Positions 40,608-51,991 of a stretch of DNA of 64,000 bases are shown in pieces. The stretch covers positions 6,304,501-6,368,500 of the forward strand of contig JAUCMP010000026.1 in NCBI GenBank assembly GCA_030770545.1, given 5' to 3'. A program made the position numbers and the translations under genes. The notes beneath the pieces are model-generated. The model saw nothing but the letters and a program-made list of their open reading frames with translations, had not been told where the DNA came from and ran no database searches. The number at the start of each line of letters is the position of its first letter. The stretch's first letter is position 1. Source of the stretch: Macropodus opercularis. Taxonomy: Eukaryota; Chordata; Actinopteri; Anabantiformes; Osphronemidae.

Positions 40608-43600
40608 AGGTTTGCAAATTAAAATTACATTATTTTAAGTTGAAAACAATGTAGACTATTAGTTGTTTGAAGCAGTTTATAGATGCTGAGAACTCAAGAA
40701 GGACACAAAGCAGGTAATAGACTTTTGAGAAGCCTTTACGGCACAATCAGAGTCTGTAAATAACAGACTGTACACAAGCTGCCTGTAAATAATTAAAATA
40801 ATACACCGCTCATTGGTGTTTGTCTGCACCGACAAAGCAGGAAGGATGTTTTTCTATTTGACTATTTCCAAACACACACATACGTGCACACACACCCACC
40901 CTCTGTCCTGTATGTGTTTAGATTGGAAATGAGAGCCCTCAGTAAGTGTTTGCCCAGGTGTCTGTTTGGCGGATAGATGATTTAGTGGGTGATTCTGTGA
41001 GATTCCTCTGTGGTCTCAGCTGGATGTAGCAAAGACGCTAGTGAGGAGAGGCGAGTGGAGGAGCGTGCTCCAGTCATTTGATGGGGAGGTGGAGTGGCAC
41101 CGCAGCCTAATAATGCTTCGGCTGTGTTCGTGTGCGCTCACACACACGCTCACAGGCCTTAACGCACCCACAGGTTAAACGCGCTGCAGGTTGTATGAGA
41201 CCACAGAGGGAAAGAGGGAGACGGTGTTCAGTCACTGTGTAAGCCGCAGGGCAGCGAAGTCTTCCTCTACCACTAAGTCAGCTACTGATCTCATTTCTCT
41301 GCAGATGGACTCCTAACATACTCCCATCAGGGGACACATATATTTCCTCACACACTCCTGCACCAGCCACCTCTCCTCCTTATTCATCTCCCACTCTCTT
41401 TCTATTTTATTTTTCCTTTTGCTTGGTTGTCTATATTATCCTCCTCCAAGCCAATATCCCTCCTGTTCTCTCACACACTCTATTTTTCTCTGTCTCTGGT
41501 TTTTAACCCTCTGCTCTGTCCCATCTCTTCACTCCCTTCCAAACCTCACACCATTATCTTCTCCTGCTTTGATCAATCACAGCCAACAGGTGCTGTAAAT
41601 TGTGTCCCCTGGCAAACTGGCCGCTGCTGTGTCTTCCTCTATGCGTTCGTTCCCTGCCCTGCCTCCGTCCATGCTCTTTTTCTTCGTTGCTCTCGCCACA
41701 TCCCTCCAGCTCTTGCCCCAGATTGTCAGCGAAGCAAAACTGGCCCTGCCTGGGAGCCCATCATTCATCTCCCCCCATCCTGTCACATCGGTGGCTTGGC
41801 TGGTCTCAGACAAATAGCATCACGGCAGATAATACAGCCACAGCCAGAAAAGAGCCGAACAAATGGTCCCTCCTCTGCCGACCTAATGGTCTTGCTTTCC
41901 ACTTGACCAGGGGACAGCGCTCAGCCTGGGGACTACACGGACACAAACATCAGCTTCTAATGAGGGGAAAACCTATAAGCTTCAACTAGCCATGGCATGC
42001 ATACATCACACTCACACACCTTATGAATAAAACCTATCAGCTGTCAGTGTATCCCCAGACAAATGCTGTTTGTCCAGGGATACGTTTATTGTGTAGAAAT
42101 TACATTGTGATGTATGAATGTGACAGGAAGGCCTCTGTTGTGGGAGAACAATGAAGTAATTCATATCTCAGAGCCCCAATCAAATGACATATTATCATGT
42201 ACATACACTCAAGCATTCATGTACATGACGCAGGGTCGTTTGTCAGGATATTACAGAATATGATTTTGTTTAAATGTTCAGAAAATTTAAAGCAATTTTA
42301 AAAAAGCAAACAAAACAAAATGCTAATCACTGAGTGTTTCCTTCATCTGGTGCTACATCGTGTGCATATTCTCAACAGGGTGTAAGACTGCACAATAAAA
42401 TGAACATGAGCATCCCTTCTGAAGATACAGTGCATAATCACATTTCATGTTCGCTTCCCACCTGAGGTGACATTTGTTATGGCATATGTTTATGATTTGC
42501 TTCTGTTTTGTCAAATTTACCAGGTGCTTTTTTAAGCAACACATCCTGCTAATATGTTGCACAGACAAATGCCAATATGTCATTTCTTTGTTTTTAAAAA
42601 TGAAGTGGAAGCGGAGCCAGTTGTTTCCAGCCTGTTTAGTGTGCAGCACTGAAATATGTTACACTGTTCTGACATTTCTGTTCAAACGTGGCTGATGGTG
42701 AATTGACAAAGTAATTTACAGTAGCAGTGTAGAGTGATATCAACAATTCATACAAAATTGTCAACAAATCAACAACAAAATCATAATAATAAATCAAATG
42801 ACAGATGCTTTTCTGAGCGCGACATTTGTCAGTTTTCAGCCTTGTTACATTCGATCACTTGGGGAAAACCAAATTCACGGCTTTGCATGAACGTATCGAT
42901 TTTGCGGGTGTGTTTACGAGCGTCTGCAGGGTTTTGTGCCATCATCAGCACCGGGCCCAGAGAAGTGGCACCGCCATAATTGCTGACGCTGGCTGCGTCC
43001 TCTCTGTCTCTAACTGATTTGCCTCATCCTTTCTCCTTGATGGTGGAGGCTATTGTCATCTCCTCTCCTCCAGCGTAATGAGTCAGTGTGTGATGTTGGA
43101 TGGCTGCTGACAGCGTGTCCTGTGACTCACATCAGGGTGGTACACACATGCCCTCCCTTCCCTTTCTTCCTCCCACCCCTCCTCCTCTCTCACTCTGCTT
43201 CTGTTTGGACTGTACTTTCCCCAGTGGTACGAGCATCCACTTAATAATAAATAAACATACAGTAAAGGTGACGCGATAGGCTCCAGGCTACAGGACGTAG
43301 CTAGTTAATACATTGTTTTGCCCTAAACATAAAATGATTATGAGGTTGATCATTCCACTGAATTATCATGCTTCAGTTTACCAGTGGGTGAAAGCCATCA
43401 AACATTTCTGTGCTGGTGTGAGGTCTGCTTAAGACAGACACCTCCTTTTTTTATGTAAATACCACACTTAAACAGTCCTGCTGTAAAGGGCCTGGGCGCT
43501 CGTAAACCTTGACGGACCCTCGGGGCGTACCGCTGCCTGTAAAGCGCCGACTGTTTATGGATGCCTGTACCTGCATCCTTCCACTCTTTGTCCTTCTCAC

Positions 43601-44378
43601 GTAGAGTGGAGGGCGAAAGAAATCCAAGAGCTTGGTCCCCTCGAGCAGGAAGCGTTTTACGGCCTGTCCCGCACTGAAGAGAAAAAAGTGCTGTTAGTTT
43701 GCTGGAGGTTTTCTCCCCACTGTAGCGTTTTTTAAAAATGCCAGAGCAACAGAAAAGTGCAAAGACATTTCAGGCCTTTGTCACTGGACAGTTAAGCACC
43801 TGAGGTCCCTTATTGTAGAAACTGTGTGGAAGAAAGTCTCCTTTTTAGTGGCTACATGCTTGATGTTGTGTGTGAAGGCCAATATGGAGAAAACATTTAT
43901 ATTTGCACTTGGTGTCTCTGGTGTCTCCCGAGAGCCGAGGATCTCGCTGTTGCTGCAGCCGCTCCCTGCTCGCTCCTGCTCTGAATGCAGACATGCAGCA
44001 TATCGTCTGCTTGGTGCCAATGTCATTGTTGGACAAAAGTTCTTTTAATCACGTTGGTGCCCCCAACCCAATGTGATTTAGGAGCCCTGCACATCCATAG
44101 GCATCCACTCCAGCCAATTGCATTAAAGAGATGAATAACCAGGCTAATAAAAGTGTTGTGAGTGGGCCGAATGGCCCCTGGAATGCTCATCGTCCATTTG
44201 GTGCAGTAAGCAATGGGGGGATGTGTCACGGGGAGGGGTGGGGCTTTTAGTGGAAGGTTTTTTAGGGGTGATATTGTGATTGGTGGTGGAGGTGATGTCA
44301 TGTCATCCATCTTAGCGAGCCACTTCATTAGGCTAATGGAAGGGCTGGACCGCTCACTGTTCGTTCCTGTACAAGAAT

Positions 44379-44399
44379 GTGTGTGTGTGTGTGTGTGTT
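44379..44399. repeat. (GT)n microsatellite
   Basis: Uninterrupted GT tract of about 21 bases. Confidence 0.92.
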
Positions 44400-45308
44400 C
44401 GTCCTCTCATTGATGGCAGCTTCCAAGGCTAAAGTGGTTATGAAGACTAAAGTGATTTTATTAGCCAGGCACACAGCCCAGTGTGTGTGTGTCTGTGTGA
44501 GTGTGTGTCAGCACATCCACACAGGAGTAATGACACTGTTTTTGGTGAAGGGAGATAATACGAAGCGTCTGAGGAGCTACACACCTTTTCCTTTTGATGT
44601 TTAAACTACAGTCGCATTCCTTCAATGACTTGCAAAAATGCGAACTGCAGAGAGAATACTCACACTTTAGGGTAATATCAGTGATAGACTTTGATTTGTC
44701 ACCGTCTTAAATTAGTATGTCACTTCAAATGTTCCTCTAGTGACGAGTGAAGAGGACAAATGGAGCGCTCTCTGAATTTACTACGCTGCTCAGCCTCGTC
44801 TGTCTCTGTCACGCTTTTTTCCTTCCTTACATCTCCTCCTTTATGTCACCGTTCACACCTGAAACATACATGACTTTCTGTCCAGAGATCTGCTGCCTTT
44901 ACAAGAGTGATTCCCCTGATGATTCCATTCCCTCCGTTGTTGTCCAGGTTATTCTCCGTTCAGCTGCCGTTTCCTCTCGCTGTTTCTGAATTGTATGAAT
45001 GACATATGTCATATCCAGTGTGTGAGTCAGGTTCAACCAGTCAAATCCTCTGGGCGTGTACAATTACAAATTAAATCCCAGTTTTGCCTCAAATTTGAAA
45101 TTTGTCACTTATACTTGATTTGCCTCTAGTGAGTAAACCTGATATTCAGCTCATCTGTCTGTGCGACTGTAATGTACTACATATTTGTACATTCAGTACT
45201 TGCACTGTGGTGGTGTTAATGAAACAGAGGAGCCACAGAGTCCAAGCTGTGCTGTAATGCTTTATTCACAAGCTTTCATTTCTCAAGGAAAGTAAATCTA
45301 GAAAACTA

Positions 45309-45319
45309 CCCCCCCCCCC
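45309..45319. repeat. poly-C run (11)
   Basis: Eleven consecutive C bases in the + strand. A second run of eleven C bases lies at 49616-49626. Confidence 0.95.
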
Positions 45320-46295
45320 AATAAAATGAGCGGTAGAACACAGTAGTTCCCTTGTAGCAACGTAAACATATTATGTGTAGCTATTAGAATGTGCAAATGA
45401 GACGAAGGGGTGGTGAGAAGCCTTAGCAACGTGCCAGGCTGGTTCCTATGCATATGAGCCTTCTGACTATGATGGTACTAAAGGTCACAACCCTTCTAGA
45501 ATAGGAGTCTACTGTTTTACTGCTGTTGGTAATGTTATTTTTGACAGACATTAATTTGATTTCTCCATATTCTCAGGTCTGGTGAACAGAAATGTACACA
45601 TTTTCTTTGATAAAATGTGATGTTGTGATGATGTGAAGCCTGGATTCCTGTCAAACATCAGCTGTCAGTAAATATGCGTTTGCTGTATTTAACAAGATAC
45701 AACATTATTAGAGGACTTGATTTTCTGACGCAACCTGTGAGCCCCAGGTTTCATCAGCTGAAGAAACGTCTATGATTTATTTCTGCAGCTTTTCACCCTG
45801 GGTTGTAGACAAAGCTTTCTGACTATCGACTGTGTGACTCACACTAATTGCATTGTGTACCAGTCGGCTTCACAGTCTATAGCTTCCTTTCAGAGCTTTG
45901 TGCAGCTGTATATGTTATGTACAGGAGGGCTTTGCATTTCAAAGTGCACTGCTTAGCTGGCTTGTGTCCAGGTGTGCACACTGCACACTGGTGGCCTTTA
46001 ACGCCTGTCCCTGGTGCACATTGATTTTGTGCCTACCCAGCAGCCCACTGCTAACCTTGAGGTAAGCTGGCGTAATGAGATCGCATCTGACAGCATTGAC
46101 TCACACCTGACAGCACTGACACTTTCCTCCCAGCCAGGGAAAGACAGACAGACACGGTGGGAAAGGCCTGGGCTTCCATGCCACACTGTACGATATGCTT
46201 TTTAGTCTCAACTACCCTTTAGTGTTTATACATTTCTGCTTTCTAATACGTTTTTGAGATGGAAGCATTAAAATAAAATGTTGTTCAGTCAAAAA

Positions 46296-46315
46296 AGCAG
46301 CAGCAGCAGCAGCAG
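46296..46315. repeat. (AGC/CAG)6 trinucleotide repeat
   Basis: Six uninterrupted CAG units (46298-46315) preceded by a short A run. The tract is intronic, so it is not a polyglutamine-coding tract in pacrg. Confidence 0.95.
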
Positions 46316-46605
46316 TTTTGGGTCACACAGATGTTTGTTCCACGTCTTGCATCTGACAGAATGATTCTTTGTTGCAGTGTTGCAGCGTTCTATTGTTAGC
46401 CCATAATGCTTAATTTATTTAAAACACCACTTAGGAGCAGAATGGCTCATCATCTAAGTGTTTTCTCTGGTGTGGTGTGGGTCTGGATCCAGTGCTGCGC
46501 TGTGCCCAGCAGCCTTCTGATCAGTGAAAGCTGTAATAAGCATCCTGTCTGTATTCTCTGGCCCAGATGAAAATCTCAGTACAGCACGCTGCAGGGATCA
46601 TCCGT

Positions 46606-46610
<5 letters not shown>

Positions 46611-46640
<30 letters not shown>
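46611..46640. repeat. (CA)15 microsatellite
   Basis: Uninterrupted CA tract of 30 bases. Confidence 0.97.
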
Positions 46641-46642
<2 letters not shown>

Positions 46643-48291
46643 CGTTTGCGCCCTGAACAATATGAAATCTAATTTGAAAATAATTAAAATGGAGCCGCCC
46701 ATCGAAACCATCAGTGTGATAAACCTGTGAATATAACCTGAGATGACTCGTTCCTGACCTGACCTGTGACAAGCGTACTGAAGCTGATTTACAGATGCAC
46801 GTATCAGGCTACAGTTAGAGGAGATGGGCCTGGGATAACCATTATCTCAGTGGTTGTAATTGAAACAATAATGAACATGGTAACAGCTTGGAAAATAGCA
46901 TTGATCCATCATCTAAGACGAGCCATCTTTGTGCATTAAAGCCATGACTAAATGGTGCAAGCTGATATTGCTCTTGGTCATGACTGGGTCTGGTTTGCTA
47001 ATTAAAAAAAGAAATGAGCAGGAGGACTGTTGGGACGTGTGAATGAGTGATTCTCAGCAGAGCTTTCAACCTCACCGTCCGACGGACAGATTAAGCAGGG
47101 ACGCAGCACGATTTTGGCAGAAGTGTTGAATTGGATTTCAATTGTGCAATAACCCTTGTATACCTATGTACAGAAGCAGCCTGGTCAGCCAGTGAACGCG
47201 AGATCAATAGGAATCTAACAGCTTTGGCTCCTGTGCGACTCGGGAGCGTCCCCTCAACAGGTTGTGTCTTTGTCTCAACCTTGTCGACATTCGTCTGGTC
47301 TTTTTTTCAGCGGTGCAGTCTGACCTTGGCACATTTTCCTCCGCTCAGCATACTGCTCTGCTGATGTTCAGCTTTCAGCAGGCTGAATGGCAGTGAGCTT
47401 CAGATAGCCTGTAGACTGGCCGCTGCTGGGCTGGGTGAACACATGGAAAATGAGATCGCTGACCTACAGCAAAGGTTAGACTTCAGTAAGCATGAGCAGG
47501 CAGATGATGGCTGGTGTAGGGGTTGTGGGTTTAATAAACTGCAGTCAGCCATAAGCCTGTTGTTTGATACCTGTGCACGTGTGTGTGTGTTGTGATGTGG
47601 CCAATGCTGCAGTTCTTATTGTGGCTAGCTGTGTTGAACTGAAACGCTGCTATTGATTACACACAATGGTTGAGGTGGAAGCAACAGCGTAGGAATGAGC
47701 TCAGCTCCAGCTGTGTGTGCATGTGATTGTGTATGTGACTGAGCCACAGCTGTGCCGTCCATCAGCCTCTGGCTAATCCATTAGAGGAAAAGGAGGATGG
47801 GAACTTTGGCACAGCTTGGGAAATACCAGTGGAAAGTCACAAGCAACTGGCCTGTGCCTACAGTAAGTGAGGTTTTATTTTGTAATAGTCTTTACTGAAA
47901 CTATAACAATTTCCTCCAGTCTAGAAAAGTCTAAAAATATTATTCTTTTAAACTACGGTATTATAATATTAAGAAGAGCTGACATTTAAACAGCTTTACA
48001 GTAAGACAGACGTAGTTATATAAATTGTTCTTGCATAAGCTACACTATAAAAATACACACAGCTATTATATATACACACACACACAATTAGATAGTCGCT
48101 CTCTGTTTTCCTGTACACACTTGTGGCTCGACACACACACGCACACACACCTGGTCTCCCCCACTCCTGTGCCAGCATGTGTGTGTCTTTATGAGAGGCC
48201 TGCTTGGCACCCAACCGTGAGGCCTTTTTAATTAGAGCCCTGCTGTTAAGCGCAGAACTTCCTCAGTGGTCGTCTCCACCTCTTCACACCT

Positions 48292-48311
48292 ACACACACA
48301 CACACACACAC
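48292..48311. repeat. (AC)10 microsatellite
   Basis: Uninterrupted AC tract of about 20 bases. Another short TA/CA compound tract sits at about 48066-48086. Confidence 0.9.
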
Positions 48312-51087
48312 CCATTGCTCATCCCCCCTTCGCATCCATATGGCCTAGCCCACAGATACTATTCACATCTATACAGGACCTGTTTATCTGGACTTTTTTT
48401 TACTGCAGCTCATATTGGCATTCGTGTCACATCATACAGTCTTTACCGAACCTCCAAAGAAAAGAGATTTATTTGCTGTATGTGCTGTATTTATCATTTC
48501 TAATGAAATGGTAGCACAAACAGTTTAAGGGAAAACATTTAAAAAGCTCCGGTTTACACCCTGAGTGAACTAAAAAGTATCAATCCAGGCTAATATCGAT
48601 AGTAATAACTATGACCTGGTTCCTCAGAGAGGAAATAAGAAAAAATAAAACAGTTTTGAAGGGAAATTGACATTTTAAAAGGAATTCAGCACATCCCTCA
48701 TTCCCATAAGGAAATGGGTTCATGGTTTAAGCTTTGCAGCATAAGAGCAATAGAATATAATAACACAAAAGACAATGTCCGTCCTTTTGCTCATATAAAG
48801 CCCTAAAACATATGTGTGTGGTTGGCGATGAGGAAGGATGACACACGCATTCATACGACAGGCACGACCCGCTTTCTGCACAAAGTATTCCTGGAACGCG
48901 AGCCTCTTCCATTTCACTCCGAACCTGCATTCCTCCATTTCCTGTTTCAAGCAAGGCCAAAACCTTTGGGGAAAAAAGTAAGAAAACGTTCCCTCACATT
49001 CATTGATTCACTTCAGCGTCCGCAGTGATCAAAGTGTGAGTGTGTGTGTGGCTTCCTCTGTAAGCTGCTTTCAGAAGGAAGTTGATTAGAAACAATGGCA
49101 AGTGGGTGATATTATATTGAATCAGCTATGGAATTTGGGGGTAAGCGTCTTAAAGCTCCTGCGGTGTGTGTGTGTGCCACCCTGTTCCTGGCAGGAGAGG
49201 AGATTATAGCCATGCGACATACGTAGAACGCTCGCTGAGCTCGGTTTGTAGTTTGAAGGAAATACCATGGTGGTGCCTGCATCTGTGACTGCTTGTCTTC
49301 AGCTTGATGTGGGAAGACAGGTTGTTTAGGACCGTGGGGAATGAAGGAAGGAGAAAGAGCAGGAGGCGCAAGGCTGCAGCTGTTGTTGCGTGTAGCCTAG
49401 TGTTGGCCTAGTGTGGTTTGGCAGGAATCACAGCCGAGCCTAAGAGAAGCAGCGAGGACGGGCCCCTGTTGCCTTAATGGAATAATGAAGAAGCGTACAC
49501 CGTCTCATATTCACCTCCCAGGTCTGACCCCTGCAAAACCGAGGACTGTCCATGAAACCTGGAACTCAAGCACCTTTTTTGTGCCACCTTCCTTTTCTTC
49601 CTTGCTTGCTCTGAGCCCCCCCCCCCTCGGTCTGCGCCTGTATCGACCCTTCCTCTTCCTCAGAGGAACAGAACGCCAGCTCCTGCTAGGGCCTTTCCCC
49701 TCTGTTCACAGGGTGGGAGTTTTTATTATGATTGTTTTTAAAGATTTTTTTCTTTCTCTCAGCCCAGGGTGGCGGATATTGCCCAAAGCGGAGGAAAGAA
49801 GAAAAAGAAGCAGGGAGGGGGAGAGAAGAAGAGCGAGACAGAGGAGTTATTCTGCTGAAGGACATTTGCAGAGACAGCTTTTAACACCCTCCCCTCTTTC
49901 CCTTTCCCCTCCATCCCTCCTTAAACACACTTCTCCCTTTTCTGCTCTTTAAATATTGAGAATCGTTGCAAATTCCTTCAGCCTCCTCCTTTTGATGCTT
50001 CTGGCCACCCAACAGCTCAGCAGTAGAAATGCACTTGGAAAGAGCTGAAACACTCAGTATAGCAACAGCAACAATGCCCCCTTGCAGGACCTCCTTACTC
50101 CCCCTCCAGGCCCCAGTAAACGGGTCTGAGCTTTGTTGGTTCCCAAGCTGCACCTCCTCCCCATCTCCCCATGTTCTCTGTGTGAAGGCCAAGCTCTCCC
50201 TCTGGGTTGGCTGTGGCTGCTCATTTCCACAGAGGGTGGCTCTCTGCCGGCTTTTCATCCCAGACCAACGTCCGTGCACACACCACCCAGCTAAACAGAC
50301 TTTGAGTGACCTGACTGCCTCTTGTCACGTCGTTCTTTGCTGCTGTCTTCATTCCTGCCTGACTGCTTTTCTTTTATTGCTCACATGGTTGCATTTTAAG
50401 TGTTATTTTAAATCTTGCTAACTAGTAGGTTGTCGTTGCCTGTGTTGTGGCTGACTCAAGAATAAATCTCAGGCAGAATTTAGTTAAGAACATGGACGTC
50501 TCCTATGCATGTACAATTATTGTTGTTTCTCTTCGAGGAGAGTAGAAACAACAGCTAAGTGACGCCAGTGCTGTTAAAGTTGCACTTAGCCTAGGCCAAG
50601 CAACGGTCAAAGCTCGGCAGGAGCGCTCTCCCCCGTTGCTTTAATGTAAGACGAGAGAGTGAATACTGTGCAGAAAGCAAGTGCAGCAGAGTGAGATCAT
50701 GGACATGTTACTGCTTAACAGCCCACTTTATGGGACGGGCTCTTAGCGCTTTAATGAGGAGGCTGCGGATGGGTGGAAAGGCGAGGAGAGCCCGAGAGAG
50801 GGAAGGTTGAGGTGGACAAGGAAGACGGGAGACTGAAGAATAGAGGAGTTTCAATAAGGAGTGAAATAGAGTTTGTGTGGACTCCTCTGTTTTATTTACC
50901 TACCTCTGTGTGTGCAGGAATGTGACTGATATCAAGTTCTACCATTGCACAAGGGCCCTGTTGAACAAGCTCTGCCTGTGTTGGTGTGTGTCTGTTAGTA
51001 TTTGTTTGGACATCATTTAGCTCAAGACAACTGCCGTGTGAACACTTTGGCTTTTGTCACAACTTCTACGAGTTTCTAGAAGGTTCA

Positions 51088-51090
<3 letters not shown>

Positions 51091-51138
<48 letters not shown>
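51091..51138. repeat. (AT)24 microsatellite
   Basis: Forty-eight bases of perfect AT dinucleotide repeat, about 480 bases upstream of the last pacrg exon. Confidence 0.98.
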
Positions 51139-51141
<3 letters not shown>

Positions 51142-51621
51142 TGAAATTCTTGCTTTGTTGTGTTTGGCCTCTGTGTCATGTGTTCAGCCTCTATTTGCCA
51201 TCACTCTCAATGGCAAATAGACATAAAACACACACATTCCTACCTGTGGAGCTTGACTCCAGGTCAGTGCTCATGGCTTGTGTTCATCGACGCAGCGTTG
51301 TGCAGCAGCATAGCTGTCACTGCCTCGTCTGTCCTTTTCTCGTCTCTGCGGGCTGCCTCATTAAACCTTTAGCTGAACTGTTGAAAACTCTTCTGCCGTT
51401 CAGTCCCAACCGGCCGCAGCGCAGACCAGCAGATTAAATTCAGTCAGCTCATTGGGCTTAAAGTCACATTTTAGGATGCTTTTTGCTCAGCCTGTAACAA
51501 AGCAATGCTTCGTCTGAGGTGGTGCCATCAGCGCCACAGTCTGCGATCACCCAGACTGAGCTGATATATACGTTTGGCTGACTGATTGGGTCTGTGTCTC
51601 TCTCTCTGTCGTTGTGTTTAG

Positions 51622-51782
51622 TCAACTCTGGAGACGGCATTGACTACAGCCAGCAGAAGAGAGAGAACATCGGAGACCTGATCCAGGAGACTTTAGAGGT
51701 GTTTGAGCGCTACGGAGGAGAGGACGCCTTCATAAACATCAAGTATATGGTGCCCACGTATGAGTCGTGCATGATTAACTGA
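51622..51782 (+). CDS. pacrg: pacrg terminal coding exon C (PACRG C-terminus)
   Basis: The first two bases complete a codon begun by the last base of exon B (A plus TC, Ile). Then follow 52 residues starting NSGDGIDYSQQKRENIGDLI and ending TYESCMIN, with a TGA at 51780-51782. The acceptor is TTTAG at 51617-51621 after a CT-rich tract. This is the conserved PACRG C-terminus; about 6 of 53 residues differ from human as I remember it, all conservative apart from Asn to Asp. With exons A and B it gives 160 residues, matching residues 98-257 of the human 257-residue form exactly in length with no gaps, so the C-terminal gene structure is complete here. Confidence 0.97.
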
Positions 51783-51858
51783 AGCGGGCTGTCACTCTGA
51801 CACAGCCTCTTGGCTTTAGCTCTGTTTCAGTCATTCTTTATTTCCACCCCAGGTTGAA

Positions 51859-51864
51859 AATAAA
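51859..51864 (+). terminator. polyadenylation signal AATAAA (proximal)
   Basis: Canonical hexamer 77 bases downstream of the pacrg stop codon. Confidence 0.5.
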
Positions 51865-51985
51865 CCCTTTCCCGTCTGAATCTTAGCCCAGTCTAAGCTA
51901 CACTTCCTGTACTTTGTCTGAGCTGATCCAACCAGCTTCTCTGCTCCAGCTCTACTCCCTCCTCTTTTCACTATAATACATGTAT

Positions 51986-51991
51986 AATAAA
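51986..51991 (+). terminator. polyadenylation signal AATAAA (distal)
   Basis: Canonical hexamer about 204 bases downstream of the pacrg stop codon, in a TATAATAAA context. Confidence 0.5.

Larger units (their letters stand above)
34001..44000 (+). other. pacrg: large pacrg intron, part 3
   Basis: No exon is supported. The segment contains CA/GT tracts (34640-34658, 35221-35246), a perfect RFX X-box consensus at 40595-40607 within AT-rich DNA, and moderately CpG-rich, non-repetitive blocks at about 42.80-43.02 kb and 43.49-43.68 kb. Several open frames of 100-160 codons exist (for example 34798-35250 and 41427-41906), but they run through CA/TG repeats or pyrimidine-rich tracts and show no recognisable domain. 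Confidence 0.8.
44001..51621 (+). other. pacrg: large pacrg intron, part 4 (3' end)
   Basis: Final part of the 39.3 kb intron, ending in a CT-rich tract and TTTAG immediately before exon C. It contains several simple repeats (GT at 44379-44399, poly-C at 45309-45319 and 49616-49626, CAG at 46298-46315, CA at 46611-46640 and 48292-48311, AT at 51091-51138). Overlapping open frames on both strands around 49.4-50.4 kb are pyrimidine- or purine-rich and not convincing as coding. No exon or RNA gene is supported. Confidence 0.8.

Noticed and set aside
41427..41906. 159-codon open frame on the + strand
   Set aside because: Translation of a pyrimidine-rich stretch (Ser/Leu/Pro-rich), with overlapping frames on both strands; no domain.
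46296..46315. CAG repeat as a possible polyglutamine tract
   Set aside because: It is only six units, intronic, and not within a supported reading frame.
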